Below, piece after piece: positions 6,047-14,458 of a DNA stretch of 64,000 nucleotides. The stretch covers positions 62,001 to 126,000 of the forward strand of contig JABARE010000013.1 of assembly GCA_019187365.1 (NCBI GenBank), in the 5' to 3' direction. Within the stretch, counting starts at the first letter, position 1; every line of letters starts with the position of its first letter. The position numbers and the translations under genes are program-made. The DNA comes from Saprospiraceae bacterium. GTDB lineage: Bacteria; Bacteroidota; Bacteroidia; Chitinophagales; Saprospiraceae. The notes beneath the pieces were generated by a model, which searched no databases, was not told the origin of the DNA, and saw only the letters and a program-made list of their open reading frames with translations.

Positions 6047-9000
6047 TCAGGGCCGGGGCGTTGGCATATTCTTCTTTTGGATGCGCGTGAAGTCTCTTTC
6101 ATATTTTAAAAAGATGCTAACAGTCGTTTGTTCAGCCTTTGCTACTTCGGCTTCGAGCAATCCGGCCCGCTCGACCAGGACGTTGGATGGGGGTGCTTCC
6201 GCGGCAATGGCCTGACTGTAGGCTTCTGATATGCGTTCTCTCAGCTGTTGTTCGTCGGCAAATATGGAGCGCTGGCGGGTTGCCAGCAAACCTGCGCGGT
6301 GACGCTCCAGTTCGTCGGCATATGCTTCGAGCTTCCGGAGGTCCCGCTCGGAGGACAAGCGTTCGCTCAGCCGTCGCAACTCCTCCTGACGGGTGCTGAT
6401 GTGCTCCACCGTTCCTGACAACGCTTCCTGCATGGCATAATAGCGCATGGCAACGCGATATTGAGCCTCGCGGTCAGCAAGGGTAAAACCAGGCTGGTCC
6501 CGATGCACCAGAGCAAAGGTGTCGCGGTGCTCCTCCTTTCCTACGCGCAAAACGAAAACGTAACTGCCAGGAAGCACCATGGGTGCTGAAAATGCGGAGT
6601 AGTCGATCTTGGTGCCACCTTCTGCTACGCGAGGGGGCTTCATGCGGAAATTCCAGCTCATCCGGTTGATCCCCTTGCGGTTTGTGGGTGTGAGGGAACG
6701 CACCAGGGTTCCGGTCAAATCCACGATGTCCGCCTGAACCGCGGCTCCCATGACGCGTTCGCGCAAGTAGTAATCAAAAGATGGCAACTGCGCCGGATTC
6801 GGAGCATGCCAAACATTGCCCGTTGAGGCCATTCCCCCGAACCTGCCGGATCCAAGTTCCATTTCATCAACCGGAAAGATCACCACTTCTTTTGAGGCAA
6901 TGTCTGCCGTCATTCGGCGCATGGGGCCAATGTCGTCGATAACGTAAATTCCTCTTCCATGCGTGCCCACCACCAGTGAACCCGATTTCTCTGCAATCTG
7001 CACGTCGCGCACGAGTGCGTATTCGGGAATCTTGTTTTTCATACGGAACCAATTCGCCCCTGCATCTACACTTGCAAACAAACCCATCTCGGTTCCTAAA
7101 AACAACAGCGCCGGATTCACAAGGTCTTCCTTTATGCGGTGTGCAAAACCGGTAAACTCGCGACTCTGAACGCGCGTCCAGTTTAGGCCACCATCCGCCG
7201 TCCGGAATAACCAGCTCGAATGATCACCACGCATGTGGTTGTCGAGGCAGACCCAGGCCGTTTGCCGGTTGTGACGCGACAATTCGATCCAACTCACCCA
7301 GGTTCCCGGAGGGGCGCCTGCGCGAATCAGTGATCCGGAGAGGTCGACCCAGGAGTCACCCCCATCCAGCGTTCGCTGCACCCGGCCATCGTCGGTTCCT
7401 GTCCAGATTTCGCGTTCGTCAAACGGCGATTCGGCAATGGTATATAAGGTGCAATGGTTTTCGGCGCTGGTGTTGTCGGCACTCAGTCCGCCAGACTGGT
7501 CCTGGCGCTGCTTGCTGTCATCGTCCGTGCTGAGGTCTGGCGACAAAACCGTCCAGTTGCGGCCCTGGTCCCTGGAGCGGAACAGATGCTGCGCTCCGAT
7601 GTAAAGATTTCCAGGGTTTGCAGCACCGGTTACCAGGGGTGTATTCCAGTTCCAGCGCAACTCCTCCATTCCCTTTTGCCGCATGGGCCGGATGGGGTAG
7701 GATTTAAAATGATTGAGGTCGATGCGCACGGCGTTTCCTCCCTGGCTTTCAGCATAAACGACGTTGCTGTCCATGGGGTCCGGTACCGTCCAGAATCCGT
7801 CACCCCAAAATAACAGCTTCCAGTCGCCATTGCCCACTCCACCTGGTCCGGCACTTGGGCCAACCCAGGAGCCGTTGTCCTGCAATCCGCCATAGATCTT
7901 AAATGGATCGCGCCGGTCCACGGCGACGCGGTAGAACTGCCCTACCGGCAGGTTGGCGCAAAATATCCAGCTCACGCCGCGGTCGCTGCTGATGTAAACC
8001 CCTCCATCTGTTCCCAGATAGAGTTGGTCTGTATTGCGCGGGTTGATCCACAATGCGTGATGGTCGGAGTGAACCCAACCTCCGTCGTAACTGGCATCCG
8101 ACCACGAGAAGCCGCCGTCCGAGGAATAGGAAAACTGAAGGGCTGGCCGGTATACCCGGCGCTCGTCGAAGGGGTCGACCACGAGGGTTGAAAAATAAAA
8201 TGGCCGCGAAACGACGTTTAGCGTGGTGCTTTGGAACTTCCAGTGTTCCCCTCCGTCCTGGCTGATGTAGAGGCCTGTGTTTTCCGATTCGACGATGGCT
8301 AACAAGTGTTCGGGCCGGGACGGGGCCAGTGCAAGGGCAACACGCCCGAATTCTCCTGAAGGCAGCCCATTGCTGAGCTTGCGCCAGTGGGCTCCACCGT
8401 CCTCACTTTTGTAGATGGCTGATCCGGCGCCACCCGAATGAAAAGAATGGGCGGTCCTCCGGAACGTCCACGTAGTGGCAAACAACACCTGCGGATTGCG
8501 GGGGTCGATGGCCAGGTCCGCACAGCCCGTGCGCTCGTCGATGTAGAGTATCTTTTGCCAGTGCTTTCCACCATCGGTAGATTTATACAGTCCCCGGTGC
8601 GGACTGTCTGAAAACAGGGGTCCCGGCGCTGCAACGTAAAGGACTTCCGACTGGGCGGGATCAATGGCAATTTTGGAAATGTGTTCCGTGCTATCCAGTC
8701 CGATGCGCACCCAATTTTCTCCTGCGTCCGTCGATTTGTACAGTCCGTTGCCGATGGAAACCGAATTGCGCATATTGCTCTCCCCGGTGCCGGCATACAC
8801 CACGTCGGGACGTCGCTGATCGACGGCTATGGCCCCGATCGACTGGCAGTGCTTGTCGAATACGGACTTGAAAGAAGCACAGGCATTGGTCGTTTTCCAA
8901 ATCCCACCCCCGGCGGTTCCAATGTAAAGTATTCGCGGGGTGCTGTCCACTCCCTGAATGGCAGTGATCCTGCCGCTCATGGTCCCCGGACCCAATGCGC

Positions 9001-9100
9001 GCGCCTCCAGCGCCCCAAATGTTGATGCATTGAATTTGGGCTGGGCAGCCAGCGGCATCGCGGGCAGCAAGCACCAGACTAATTTTAACACCACCTTCAT
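6047..9100 (-). CDS. Large secreted BNR/Asp-box (VPS10/sortilin-type) repeat protein
   Basis: With the ATG at 9100 the product has 1,017 residues and a signal peptide (MKVVLKLVWCLLPAMPLAAQ). A TAnnTTTG -7 element at 9126-9119 would place transcription start only ~12 bases ahead, which argues against the upstream ATG at 9169. The first ~750 residues hold many Asp-box motifs of the S-x-D-x-G-x-x-W type (for example STDGGKHW, SEDGGAHW, SQDGGEHW, SSDGGFSW, TLDGGDSW, TADGGLNW), which mark a beta-propeller like those of sialidases and sortilin/VPS10 domains. The C-terminal third has a beta-sandwich-like part and then a helical, charged region (residues ~890-1000). Such proteins are often labelled glycosyl hydrolase in Bacteroidota, but no catalytic residues can be assigned, so enzymatic function is unproven. 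No T9SS sorting domain is visible. Confidence 0.82.
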   Translation of the reverse strand: MKVVLKLVWCLLPAMPLAAQPKFNASTFGALEARALGPGTMSGRITAIQGVDSTPRILYIGTAGGGIWKTTNACASFKSVFDKHCQSIGAIAVDQRRPDVVYAGTGESNMRNSVSIGNGLYKSTDAGENWVRIGLDSTEHISKIAIDPAQSEVLYVAAPGPLFSDSPHRGLYKSTDGGKHWQKILYIDERTGCADLAIDPRNPQVLFATTWTFRRTAHSFHSGGAGSAIYKSEDGGAHWRKLSNGLPSGEFGRVALALAPSRPEHLLAIVESENTGLYISQDGGEHWKFQSTTLNVVSRPFYFSTLVVDPFDERRVYRPALQFSYSSDGGFSWSDASYDGGWVHSDHHALWINPRNTDQLYLGTDGGVYISSDRGVSWIFCANLPVGQFYRVAVDRRDPFKIYGGLQDNGSWVGPSAGPGGVGNGDWKLLFWGDGFWTVPDPMDSNVVYAESQGGNAVRIDLNHFKSYPIRPMRQKGMEELRWNWNTPLVTGAANPGNLYIGAQHLFRSRDQGRNWTVLSPDLSTDDDSKQRQDQSGGLSADNTSAENHCTLYTIAESPFDEREIWTGTDDGRVQRTLDGGDSWVDLSGSLIRAGAPPGTWVSWIELSRHNRQTAWVCLDNHMRGDHSSWLFRTADGGLNWTRVQSREFTGFAHRIKEDLVNPALLFLGTEMGLFASVDAGANWFRMKNKIPEYALVRDVQIAEKSGSLVVGTHGRGIYVIDDIGPMRRMTADIASKEVVIFPVDEMELGSGRFGGMASTGNVWHAPNPAQLPSFDYYLRERVMGAAVQADIVDLTGTLVRSLTPTNRKGINRMSWNFRMKPPRVAEGGTKIDYSAFSAPMVLPGSYVFVLRVGKEEHRDTFALVHRDQPGFTLADREAQYRVAMRYYAMQEALSGTVEHISTRQEELRRLSERLSSERDLRKLEAYADELERHRAGLLATRQRSIFADEQQLRERISEAYSQAIAAEAPPSNVLVERAGLLEAEVAKAEQTTVSIFLKYERDFTRIQKKNMPTPRP

Positions 9101-9118
9101 CTCCTTGATAAATTTGTA

Positions 9119-9126
9119 CAAAGGTA
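9119..9126 (-). promoter_or_regulatory. -7 element upstream of the BNR-protein gene
   Basis: Read on the minus strand this is TACCTTTG, an exact TAnnTTTG match, about 18 bases before the ATG at 9100. No TTG at the ideal -33 spacing is seen. Confidence 0.5.
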
Positions 9127-9311
9127 GGAAAGAGCCTTGGAGGTTATGTGCCGGACTGACCCCGCTCATTCAGGTTCACTCCCGCGATGACGGTGAATAT
9201 TTGTCCTTAGCGCCGCCCTTGCTGTGAATTACAAACAGGGGAAGACTGCCAGACGTTAGATCATTGATCTGACCTTTTCCCATAACAGAGACAGGTGCAA
9301 TATAGACCTAT

Positions 9312-9326
9312 ACGAACGTTCGTTAG
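9312..9326. promoter_or_regulatory. AACGTT-centred palindrome, possible regulator site
   Basis: ACGAACGTTCGT (9312-9323) is a perfect 12-base palindrome and is extended by TAG on one side. The same AACGTTCGTTAG 12-mer recurs at 17590 and 43810, and related palindromes at 43846-43863 and 51441-51456. It lies between the divergently read 3' end of the membrane-protein gene and the 5' region of the BNR-protein gene. Confidence 0.35.
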
Positions 9327-9332
9327 TACTGT

Positions 9333-9854
9333 TTACAGAAATTTTGCCATCACCATGAGGATGAGCACGATCAACAGGATGAAGGCTTCCTGGCGGCTTG
9401 CGCTTGACATGCGGTCTAATGTTTCGCGCATTTGCTTTCTAAGGCCTTCGGCTGCATCACCGGCACCTGCGGCCAGTTGACCACCCAGGGCCCCCATCTT
9501 CATTCCGCAAGGGCGCAACACCAGAAATCCGTGGAAGTAGGCAACCAGCGTGAGTGCCGTGGCAACGAGCAGGGAAGCCCCGTAGGGCGCTGCAAAAAAG
9601 CGTCCTTCAAATCCGGAAGAAAGTACAGAAAGCAAACCCACTCCGCTGAGTACGGTGAGCGCCGCCGAAACATTCATCCAGAAGGGCAGGCCGTTGATGC
9701 GCGCGATGATTCCCAGAAAACCGCTGCCCCTTTCTCCGGCTGCCTTCGCTGCAGGATATAAGAAACAAGCCATAAAAAAATTTGCGCCAACCCAGAACGT
9801 AGCGGCGACAAGGTGAACGAGCCGGTAATACGGCATCAGGTCTGAATACTGCAT
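9333..9854 (-). CDS. Small integral membrane protein (CopD-like, uncharacterised)
   Basis: A 173-residue protein with about four membrane segments (residues ~8-32, ~55-80, ~88-112 and ~155-172) and a soluble, Gly/Ala-rich loop at ~115-150. The opening LVHLVAATFWVGANFF resembles the first helix of CopD/DUF2269-type proteins, but I cannot name a family with confidence. It starts 11 bases after the TetR-family gene, so the regulator and this protein form an operon. It may be the regulator's direct target; the function is unknown. Confidence 0.7.
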   Translation of the reverse strand: MQYSDLMPYYRLVHLVAATFWVGANFFMACFLYPAAKAAGERGSGFLGIIARINGLPFWMNVSAALTVLSGVGLLSVLSSGFEGRFFAAPYGASLLVATALTLVAYFHGFLVLRPCGMKMGALGGQLAAGAGDAAEGLRKQMRETLDRMSSASRQEAFILLIVLILMVMAKFL

Positions 9855-9865
9855 GGTAAAATGGT

Positions 9866-10507
9866 TTATTGGTTCAACAATGGTTTATTGACGTCCCCAA
9901 AAGTTGGTGTGGCCGGCTTGCTGGTCTGGCTGCAATACTGCTCGATGATCGCCTCAATGGTCTCTCCGAACGGGAACCGGTTGCCACCAAACAGCACGTA
10001 CTGAAAGGCAAGTCCGTCCATCATGGCACCGTAAGCATATGCCATACGCTGGCCGTCGGGATAACCCATCTGCAAAAACAGCCCGTTGGCATGATCGAAC
10101 AGACGCATCCAGAACTGGTCTATCATCCGTGCAGCGCGACTCCGACGGGGAAGTTGAAGGGAAAGCAGCAAGAACATTTTGTACTCGCGGTGGTGGCGTT
10201 GCAGCAATGCATACCCGCTGCGGATGAACCGTTCCAGGCGCAAGGCAGGATCATCTTCCACATCGTCCACCTCAAACAGAGCAGACAAATCGTTCAACAC
10301 CATCTGGGTCGTGTGCTCAAGCAACTCCTCCTTGCTTTTGAAGTAATTGTACATCAGCCCCTTGGAAATGCCCGCCGCCGCGGCAAGCTCGCTGATGGAG
10401 GTGCTCTGGTAACCTCTCCGCGCAAACAACCGGAGAGCCGTCCGCAAAATTTTATGGCGGCGCTCCCTGCGCAAGACTTCCAGCTGCTGTCTTGACATGG
10501 GTGACAT
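9866..10507 (-). CDS. TetR/AcrR-family transcriptional regulator
   Basis: A 213-residue one-domain regulator. Residues ~14-60 form the TetR helix-turn-helix: ILRTALRLFARRGYQSTSISELAAA, followed by GISKGLMYNYFKSKEELL. The C-terminal two thirds is a helical ligand-binding and dimerisation domain whose inducer cannot be predicted. An imperfect 20-base palindrome of the TetR-operator type lies 21 bases upstream (10528-10547), which suggests autoregulation together with the membrane-protein gene behind it. A second ATG three codons in is an alternative start. Confidence 0.9.
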   Translation of the reverse strand: MSPMSRQQLEVLRRERRHKILRTALRLFARRGYQSTSISELAAAAGISKGLMYNYFKSKEELLEHTTQMVLNDLSALFEVDDVEDDPALRLERFIRSGYALLQRHHREYKMFLLLSLQLPRRSRAARMIDQFWMRLFDHANGLFLQMGYPDGQRMAYAYGAMMDGLAFQYVLFGGNRFPFGETIEAIIEQYCSQTSKPATPTFGDVNKPLLNQ

Positions 10508-10527
10508 GGCGAGATGCTATTTTATTA

Positions 10528-10547
10528 TTGACTGAACGGTCGGTCAA
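10528..10547 (-). promoter_or_regulatory. Probable TetR-type operator
   Basis: TTGACTGAACGGTCGGTCAA is palindromic at most positions and matches the TTGAC-n-GA-n-CGGTC-n-GTCAA style of TetR/AcrR operators. It sits just upstream of the tetR-family start at 10507. Confidence 0.6.
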
Positions 10548-10641
10548 AATTAAAATGAACCATTCAAATGCAGTATGGCTTCATCAATAAAAATTCAGAT
10601 TTCCCCGGATTCCCTAACTGTGAATGCTTCGTCTTGCCGCG

Positions 10642-11166
10642 CTAAGGGTGCACGAAAACGTAAAAAACGGTGAATTGGATGCCATTGGGCAGGTTGGCAT
10701 GAATCTCAACGTCGACAAGCTGGGGGCCCTCCTTATCCTTACTGTCATACCGGATCCGCAACGCAGATGATTCTCCGGGGGCGACTGCCCGTCGCGGGTA
10801 GTCGATCGTCGTGCATTCGCACGCCGAAATGAGGGCAATGTCGAGTGGTGCCGTCCCGGTATTGACAAAGCTCAATTCGCGTTCGACCACCTGGCCGCGC
10901 TTCACCTCGCCAAAGTGGTAACGCGAAGAATCAAAGCTCATGGCCGCAAACCCCGGCGCATCCACTTGCATGACTTCAGATTCTGCCGGTGCCATCTGAG
11001 CGACCTCGCCATCCGGGGCCTGCCTCAGAGTCGTACACGCCGTCAGAAAAGTAAATAACACCAAGACTGCAGCAGATGAGCTGCTGCCCCGCATCCACCC
11101 ATCGACCTCCAAACCGGGCAGATTGCGCGATCGCCTCCACCACATACCGGTTCTACGGATTGTCAT
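10642..11166 (-). CDS. DUF1573 domain lipoprotein
   Basis: A 174-residue protein with a membrane-targeting stretch ending in FLTAC, a good lipobox, so it is probably a lipoprotein. Residues ~80-172 are a DUF1573 domain, an Ig-like (ASH-type) beta-sandwich: FGEVKRGQVVERELSFVNTG followed by SACECTT, PGESSALRIRYDS and a final beta strand pair. The ATG at 11166 overlaps the stop of the PorE-like gene as ATGA, so translation is probably coupled. An internal ATG at 11094 would give a shorter, more typical signal peptide. Placement after porP- and porE-like genes suggests an envelope role linked to type IX secretion; this is inference. Confidence 0.82.
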   Translation of the reverse strand: MTIRRTGMWWRRSRNLPGLEVDGWMRGSSSSAAVLVLFTFLTACTTLRQAPDGEVAQMAPAESEVMQVDAPGFAAMSFDSSRYHFGEVKRGQVVERELSFVNTGTAPLDIALISACECTTIDYPRRAVAPGESSALRIRYDSKDKEGPQLVDVEIHANLPNGIQFTVFYVFVHP

Positions 11167-13271
11167 TTAACCTTATTGCTCTTGTTTTTGTTGAGCACTT
11201 CCTTTTTGACTTCGATGCTCGTTGGGCCGGCAATGATCTTGAATTCGGTGCGGCGGTTGAAGCGATGCTCCTCTTCGTTGCACTCTTCATCGTCTGTGCA
11301 GTGGTTGAGGATCTTCTCTTCGCCGTAGCCTTTGGCTACGATGCGTTGTGCGGAGACCTTTTGCCCCATCAGCCATTTTTTTGCCGAGTTGGCGCGACGT
11401 TGCGACAACTGCACGTTGTAAACATCACTGCCTCGCGAATCGGTATGCGAACTTAGCTCGATGACCATATCGGGGTACTGGTCCATAAGGCCTTTTAGTG
11501 CGCCGAGATCCTTTTCCGCATCGGGAAGGATCTTGTCATCATCAAAGTCGTAATAGATGTTGTTGAGCCGGATGGGTTCGTTGATGGTGATGATCTCGAC
11601 GTCGGATTCAGGTGGAAGGACGCGCAATACCACTTCCTTGCGGATGTTCTGGTCTTTGTCGATGCCGACGGTGTTGAGTTCAAACTCTGATGGAAAATAT
11701 CCCTCCTTGCTGACCACTACTTTGTAAGATTTATCCTTGTCGAGCAGGTGGGCAATCTCGTTGCCCTGGGAATTGGATTTGGATTGCACCTCGCCCTCTT
11801 TGCCGGATTTCATTTCAATCAACTGTGCTGTAGCACCTTTGATTCCCTTTTTCTTTTCGTCTAAAACCACCGTCGTCAGGTCGATGACCAGCTTGCGGCG
11901 CTGGATGAAATAGATGTCGTCGCAACAGGTTTTGCTTTTTAGCGACTTGGCATCGGGATGTGCCCTGTTTGAAACCAATACCGCCTTGTCGCCGTCGCTC
12001 CCTATGCGATAATAGAGGTCGTCCGCTCCGGAGTTCACCGGCAATCCCATATTTTCCGGTGCAGTCCAACCGCTGCCGGTCCACGTCGATTTAAAGACGT
12101 CGAAGCCCCCGATTCCAGGCAACCCATCTGAACTGAAGAAGAGCACTCCTTCCCGCATGAAAGGGGTCAGCTCGTCGCCCTCCGTGTTGATGGAACCCAG
12201 GTTGACCGGTGCATCGTATTCCGCCTCACCGGTTTTGTTGGCGTAATACAGGTCGAAGCCCCCCTTACCGCCGGGGATGTTTGCCGAAAAGAACAAGACG
12301 ATGCGACCATACAATTCGCCCTCTGCGGGATGTCGCGCCAGGTAATCGCCATTCACACCTTTGAGTTCAAGCGCCGGACTCCACCCGGAAGCCGTACGCG
12401 AACATGCATAGATCTTGCTCTCTTCCATGTGGCCGCCATCCGACACCGCCCGGGTAAAGAACATGAGTTGCCCGTCTTTGGAGAAACTCGTATTCGTGCT
12501 GTGGTACCCGTCGCGGTTGATCAGCTCCGGCAGAATTTCCGCCTTGTCCCAGCCTTTTCCTTCGCTGTAGCCAGCCCGGTAGATCTTCATAAAAGCAGCC
12601 GGATCATCTGTCGAACCACCCTGATCTACATCCTCGGATTTTTCTTTCTCTTTCTCGGTATCCTTCTTTCCTTTTGAGTCCTTTTTCTCCTCTTTCGCAT
12701 CCAGTGATCCATAATAAAGGCTTCCGTCGCGATCCAGGGCCGGGCTGGCCTGCGATTCCGGCGTGTTGATGCTTTTCCCGGCATTTACCACTTCAAGACC
12801 TACGTTATCGGGCATACCTGCACGAAGGTCGATTCCCTCGAGTTCTCGTTCCGCCAGGCGCAATCTGTTTTCGTCTTTACCCGTCTCCAAATATTTGCGA
12901 AATGCTTCTGCAGCCTCCGAATAATTTTCGTTCATCTTGAGCGCGATTCCCAACCAATAGCGATCCTCGACGAACTTATTGGCCCGGTCGGTACGCAGCA
13001 CTCTACTGAACCAGATGCTTGCTTTGTTGTAATCGCGGAGCAGCAGATGCGTTCGGGCAATGCGCACGGCGATGTCTTTTTCTTTGGCTTCTTTGTAAGC
13101 TTTTTCAAATTGCTCGAGTGCCCGGTAGTACTGGCCTTTTTCGATCTGTTCCTCGCCTGACCGGACGAGGGCATCCGGGGTTTTACCGGTTGCCGGCTGC
13201 GCCTGAGCGGACAGTGCCAAACATGCCATTAAAAGCAGGGACCAGAATTTGCAGCAGGTGGTGAACGTCAT
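11163..13271 (-). CDS. PorE-like OmpA-family protein (TPR, PD40, CRD, OmpA)
   Basis: Starting at the ATG at 13271 gives 702 residues with a signal peptide ending at ALSAQAQ; longer frames run into the porP-like gene and lack a signal. The modules are: TPR-like repeats (~28-160), a Lys/Glu-rich low-complexity linker (~190-215), a PD40/WD40-like beta-propeller (~200-465) with AFMKIYRA, FSKDGQLMFF and LFFSSDGLPG-type blades, a carboxypeptidase-regulatory-like domain (~475-560), and an OmpA C-terminal peptidoglycan-binding domain (~590-695) with SSHTDSRGSD and LSQRRANS. This order matches PorE of the type IX secretion system, which links the PorK/PorN ring partners to peptidoglycan. It lies 58 bases after a PorP/SprF-like gene. 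Because such OmpA-PorP pairs are multiplied in Bacteroidota, it may be a paralogue rather than the core PorE. Confidence 0.85.
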   Translation of the reverse strand: MTFTTCCKFWSLLLMACLALSAQAQPATGKTPDALVRSGEEQIEKGQYYRALEQFEKAYKEAKEKDIAVRIARTHLLLRDYNKASIWFSRVLRTDRANKFVEDRYWLGIALKMNENYSEAAEAFRKYLETGKDENRLRLAERELEGIDLRAGMPDNVGLEVVNAGKSINTPESQASPALDRDGSLYYGSLDAKEEKKDSKGKKDTEKEKEKSEDVDQGGSTDDPAAFMKIYRAGYSEGKGWDKAEILPELINRDGYHSTNTSFSKDGQLMFFTRAVSDGGHMEESKIYACSRTASGWSPALELKGVNGDYLARHPAEGELYGRIVLFFSANIPGGKGGFDLYYANKTGEAEYDAPVNLGSINTEGDELTPFMREGVLFFSSDGLPGIGGFDVFKSTWTGSGWTAPENMGLPVNSGADDLYYRIGSDGDKAVLVSNRAHPDAKSLKSKTCCDDIYFIQRRKLVIDLTTVVLDEKKKGIKGATAQLIEMKSGKEGEVQSKSNSQGNEIAHLLDKDKSYKVVVSKEGYFPSEFELNTVGIDKDQNIRKEVVLRVLPPESDVEIITINEPIRLNNIYYDFDDDKILPDAEKDLGALKGLMDQYPDMVIELSSHTDSRGSDVYNVQLSQRRANSAKKWLMGQKVSAQRIVAKGYGEEKILNHCTDDEECNEEEHRFNRRTEFKIIAGPTSIEVKKEVLNKNKSNKVK

Positions 13272-13329
13272 ATCGCAAATCAATTTTCTGTTGATGACTT
13301 CCGCAGCGCAGCTATGGCGGAGCGGTATA

Positions 13330-14358
13330 TTAAAAACGGGGGCAGAACACCTTTGGTTTTGGATTCGGTTTTTTCGTAATTGCGCCGGTATAACTAAAGC
13401 CGATCTCCAGGGCTCCAAAACCTGAAGGATCCTTTGCATCGCTGAGGTCGCCAATGGTTTGCTCGTAGGCGATCTGGGCTTTGATCTTCCCATAATCCAT
13501 TCCGGCCATAAACTGGAGCGCATCCCCGAAGCGCATTCCCAGTCCTGCGTTGAGGCGAATTTTCTTTTCGATGTCGTAGAGGTAGCTCGCCATGCATTGG
13601 CCTATGGTCTCCCGGTTGTCGTCCATGGTGCGGAAATAGAATCCCGGTACGAGGTCGAGTTTTTCGTTTAGGTGGTAGCGCAGATGGGCGTGTGCGTTGA
13701 TGAGCATGCCCAGTTTGGTGCCACTGCCGGTACCCTGGATGCCTACCGCGGGTTTGTTGAGATGGTTCACCCCTACGCCCAATCGGAGCTGGTGATTTCT
13801 TGCAGAAAGCGGTTTGCTGAGTACCAGTCCGGCAGACAGGTCATTAAAACTTCCCTTACCCTGTTGAAGCTTCATAAGGTCAGGAGAACTGCTGCTTCCC
13901 GTCGCGAGCTGATCGTAAAATCTGGCTTTCTCGGGGTTCTTGGCGTCGAGGCTGATGCTCCCATATTGAACGCCCAGCGCCAGGTCTCCGCCTCCAAGGG
14001 CAAAGTGATAGGCACCTGATGCCATAAATCCGCCGCGCCCAAGCTGAATTTCACCGCTCCGGTCGTCGAAAAACCCGATACCCAGCGAGGTCCAGTCCTT
14101 TTTGCGAAATGCAAAGCCAAAATTGACGTCGATGGTAAGATAAGGCGTCTTAAAATCACCGGTAAATCCGGAAGGAGAAGCTGCCTGGTCGCGGTAAATC
14201 CCACTGAGCCTGTAGGTTCCCTGAAAATTGCCGGTTTGTCCGGGATTGAGCAGCACCGGGGCAAATTCAAACTGGGCAAAATGAAGATCCTGGGCGCACA
14301 GCGGGGCAGAAAGGTCCGCCAACAGCAGCATGCCTAAAAGCCGGGGAAAGATTTTCAT
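13330..14358 (-). CDS. PorP/SprF-family type IX secretion outer-membrane protein
   Basis: A 342-residue outer-membrane protein with signal peptide (start MKIFPRLLGMLLLADLS, cleavage near CAQ). The mature N-terminus QDLHFAQFEFAPVLLNPGQTG and YRDQAASP segment are hallmarks of the PorP/SprF family, followed by alternating beta strands (GLGMRFGDAL and similar) for a beta-barrel. Family members are associated with T9SS function, and SprF-type proteins with secretion of particular type B cargo. The ATG at 14358 is preceded by a near-consensus -7 element (TATCTTTC, 14384-14377). It leads the operon porP-like, porE-like, DUF1573. Confidence 0.87.
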   Translation of the reverse strand: MKIFPRLLGMLLLADLSAPLCAQDLHFAQFEFAPVLLNPGQTGNFQGTYRLSGIYRDQAASPSGFTGDFKTPYLTIDVNFGFAFRKKDWTSLGIGFFDDRSGEIQLGRGGFMASGAYHFALGGGDLALGVQYGSISLDAKNPEKARFYDQLATGSSSSPDLMKLQQGKGSFNDLSAGLVLSKPLSARNHQLRLGVGVNHLNKPAVGIQGTGSGTKLGMLINAHAHLRYHLNEKLDLVPGFYFRTMDDNRETIGQCMASYLYDIEKKIRLNAGLGMRFGDALQFMAGMDYGKIKAQIAYEQTIGDLSDAKDPSGFGALEIGFSYTGAITKKPNPKPKVFCPRF

Positions 14359-14376
14359 GCGAGGTCCTTTAAAGGC

Positions 14377-14384
14377 GAAAGATA
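14377..14384 (-). promoter_or_regulatory. -7 element of the porP-porE-DUF1573 operon
   Basis: TATCTTTC on the minus strand matches TAnnTTTG at seven of eight positions and lies 19 bases ahead of the porP-like ATG. Confidence 0.4.
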
Positions 14385-14458
14385 CGATAGTTAGGCAGGT
14401 TCTGGTTGACCCGATCCGGAAATCAGCCGGCAGGTTGGTCTTAACCTGACACGCAGAT

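Noticed and set aside
13272..13523. N-terminal extension of the PorE-like gene to 13523
   Set aside because: The extension overlaps the porP-like coding region on the same strand and hides the signal peptide that begins at 13271.
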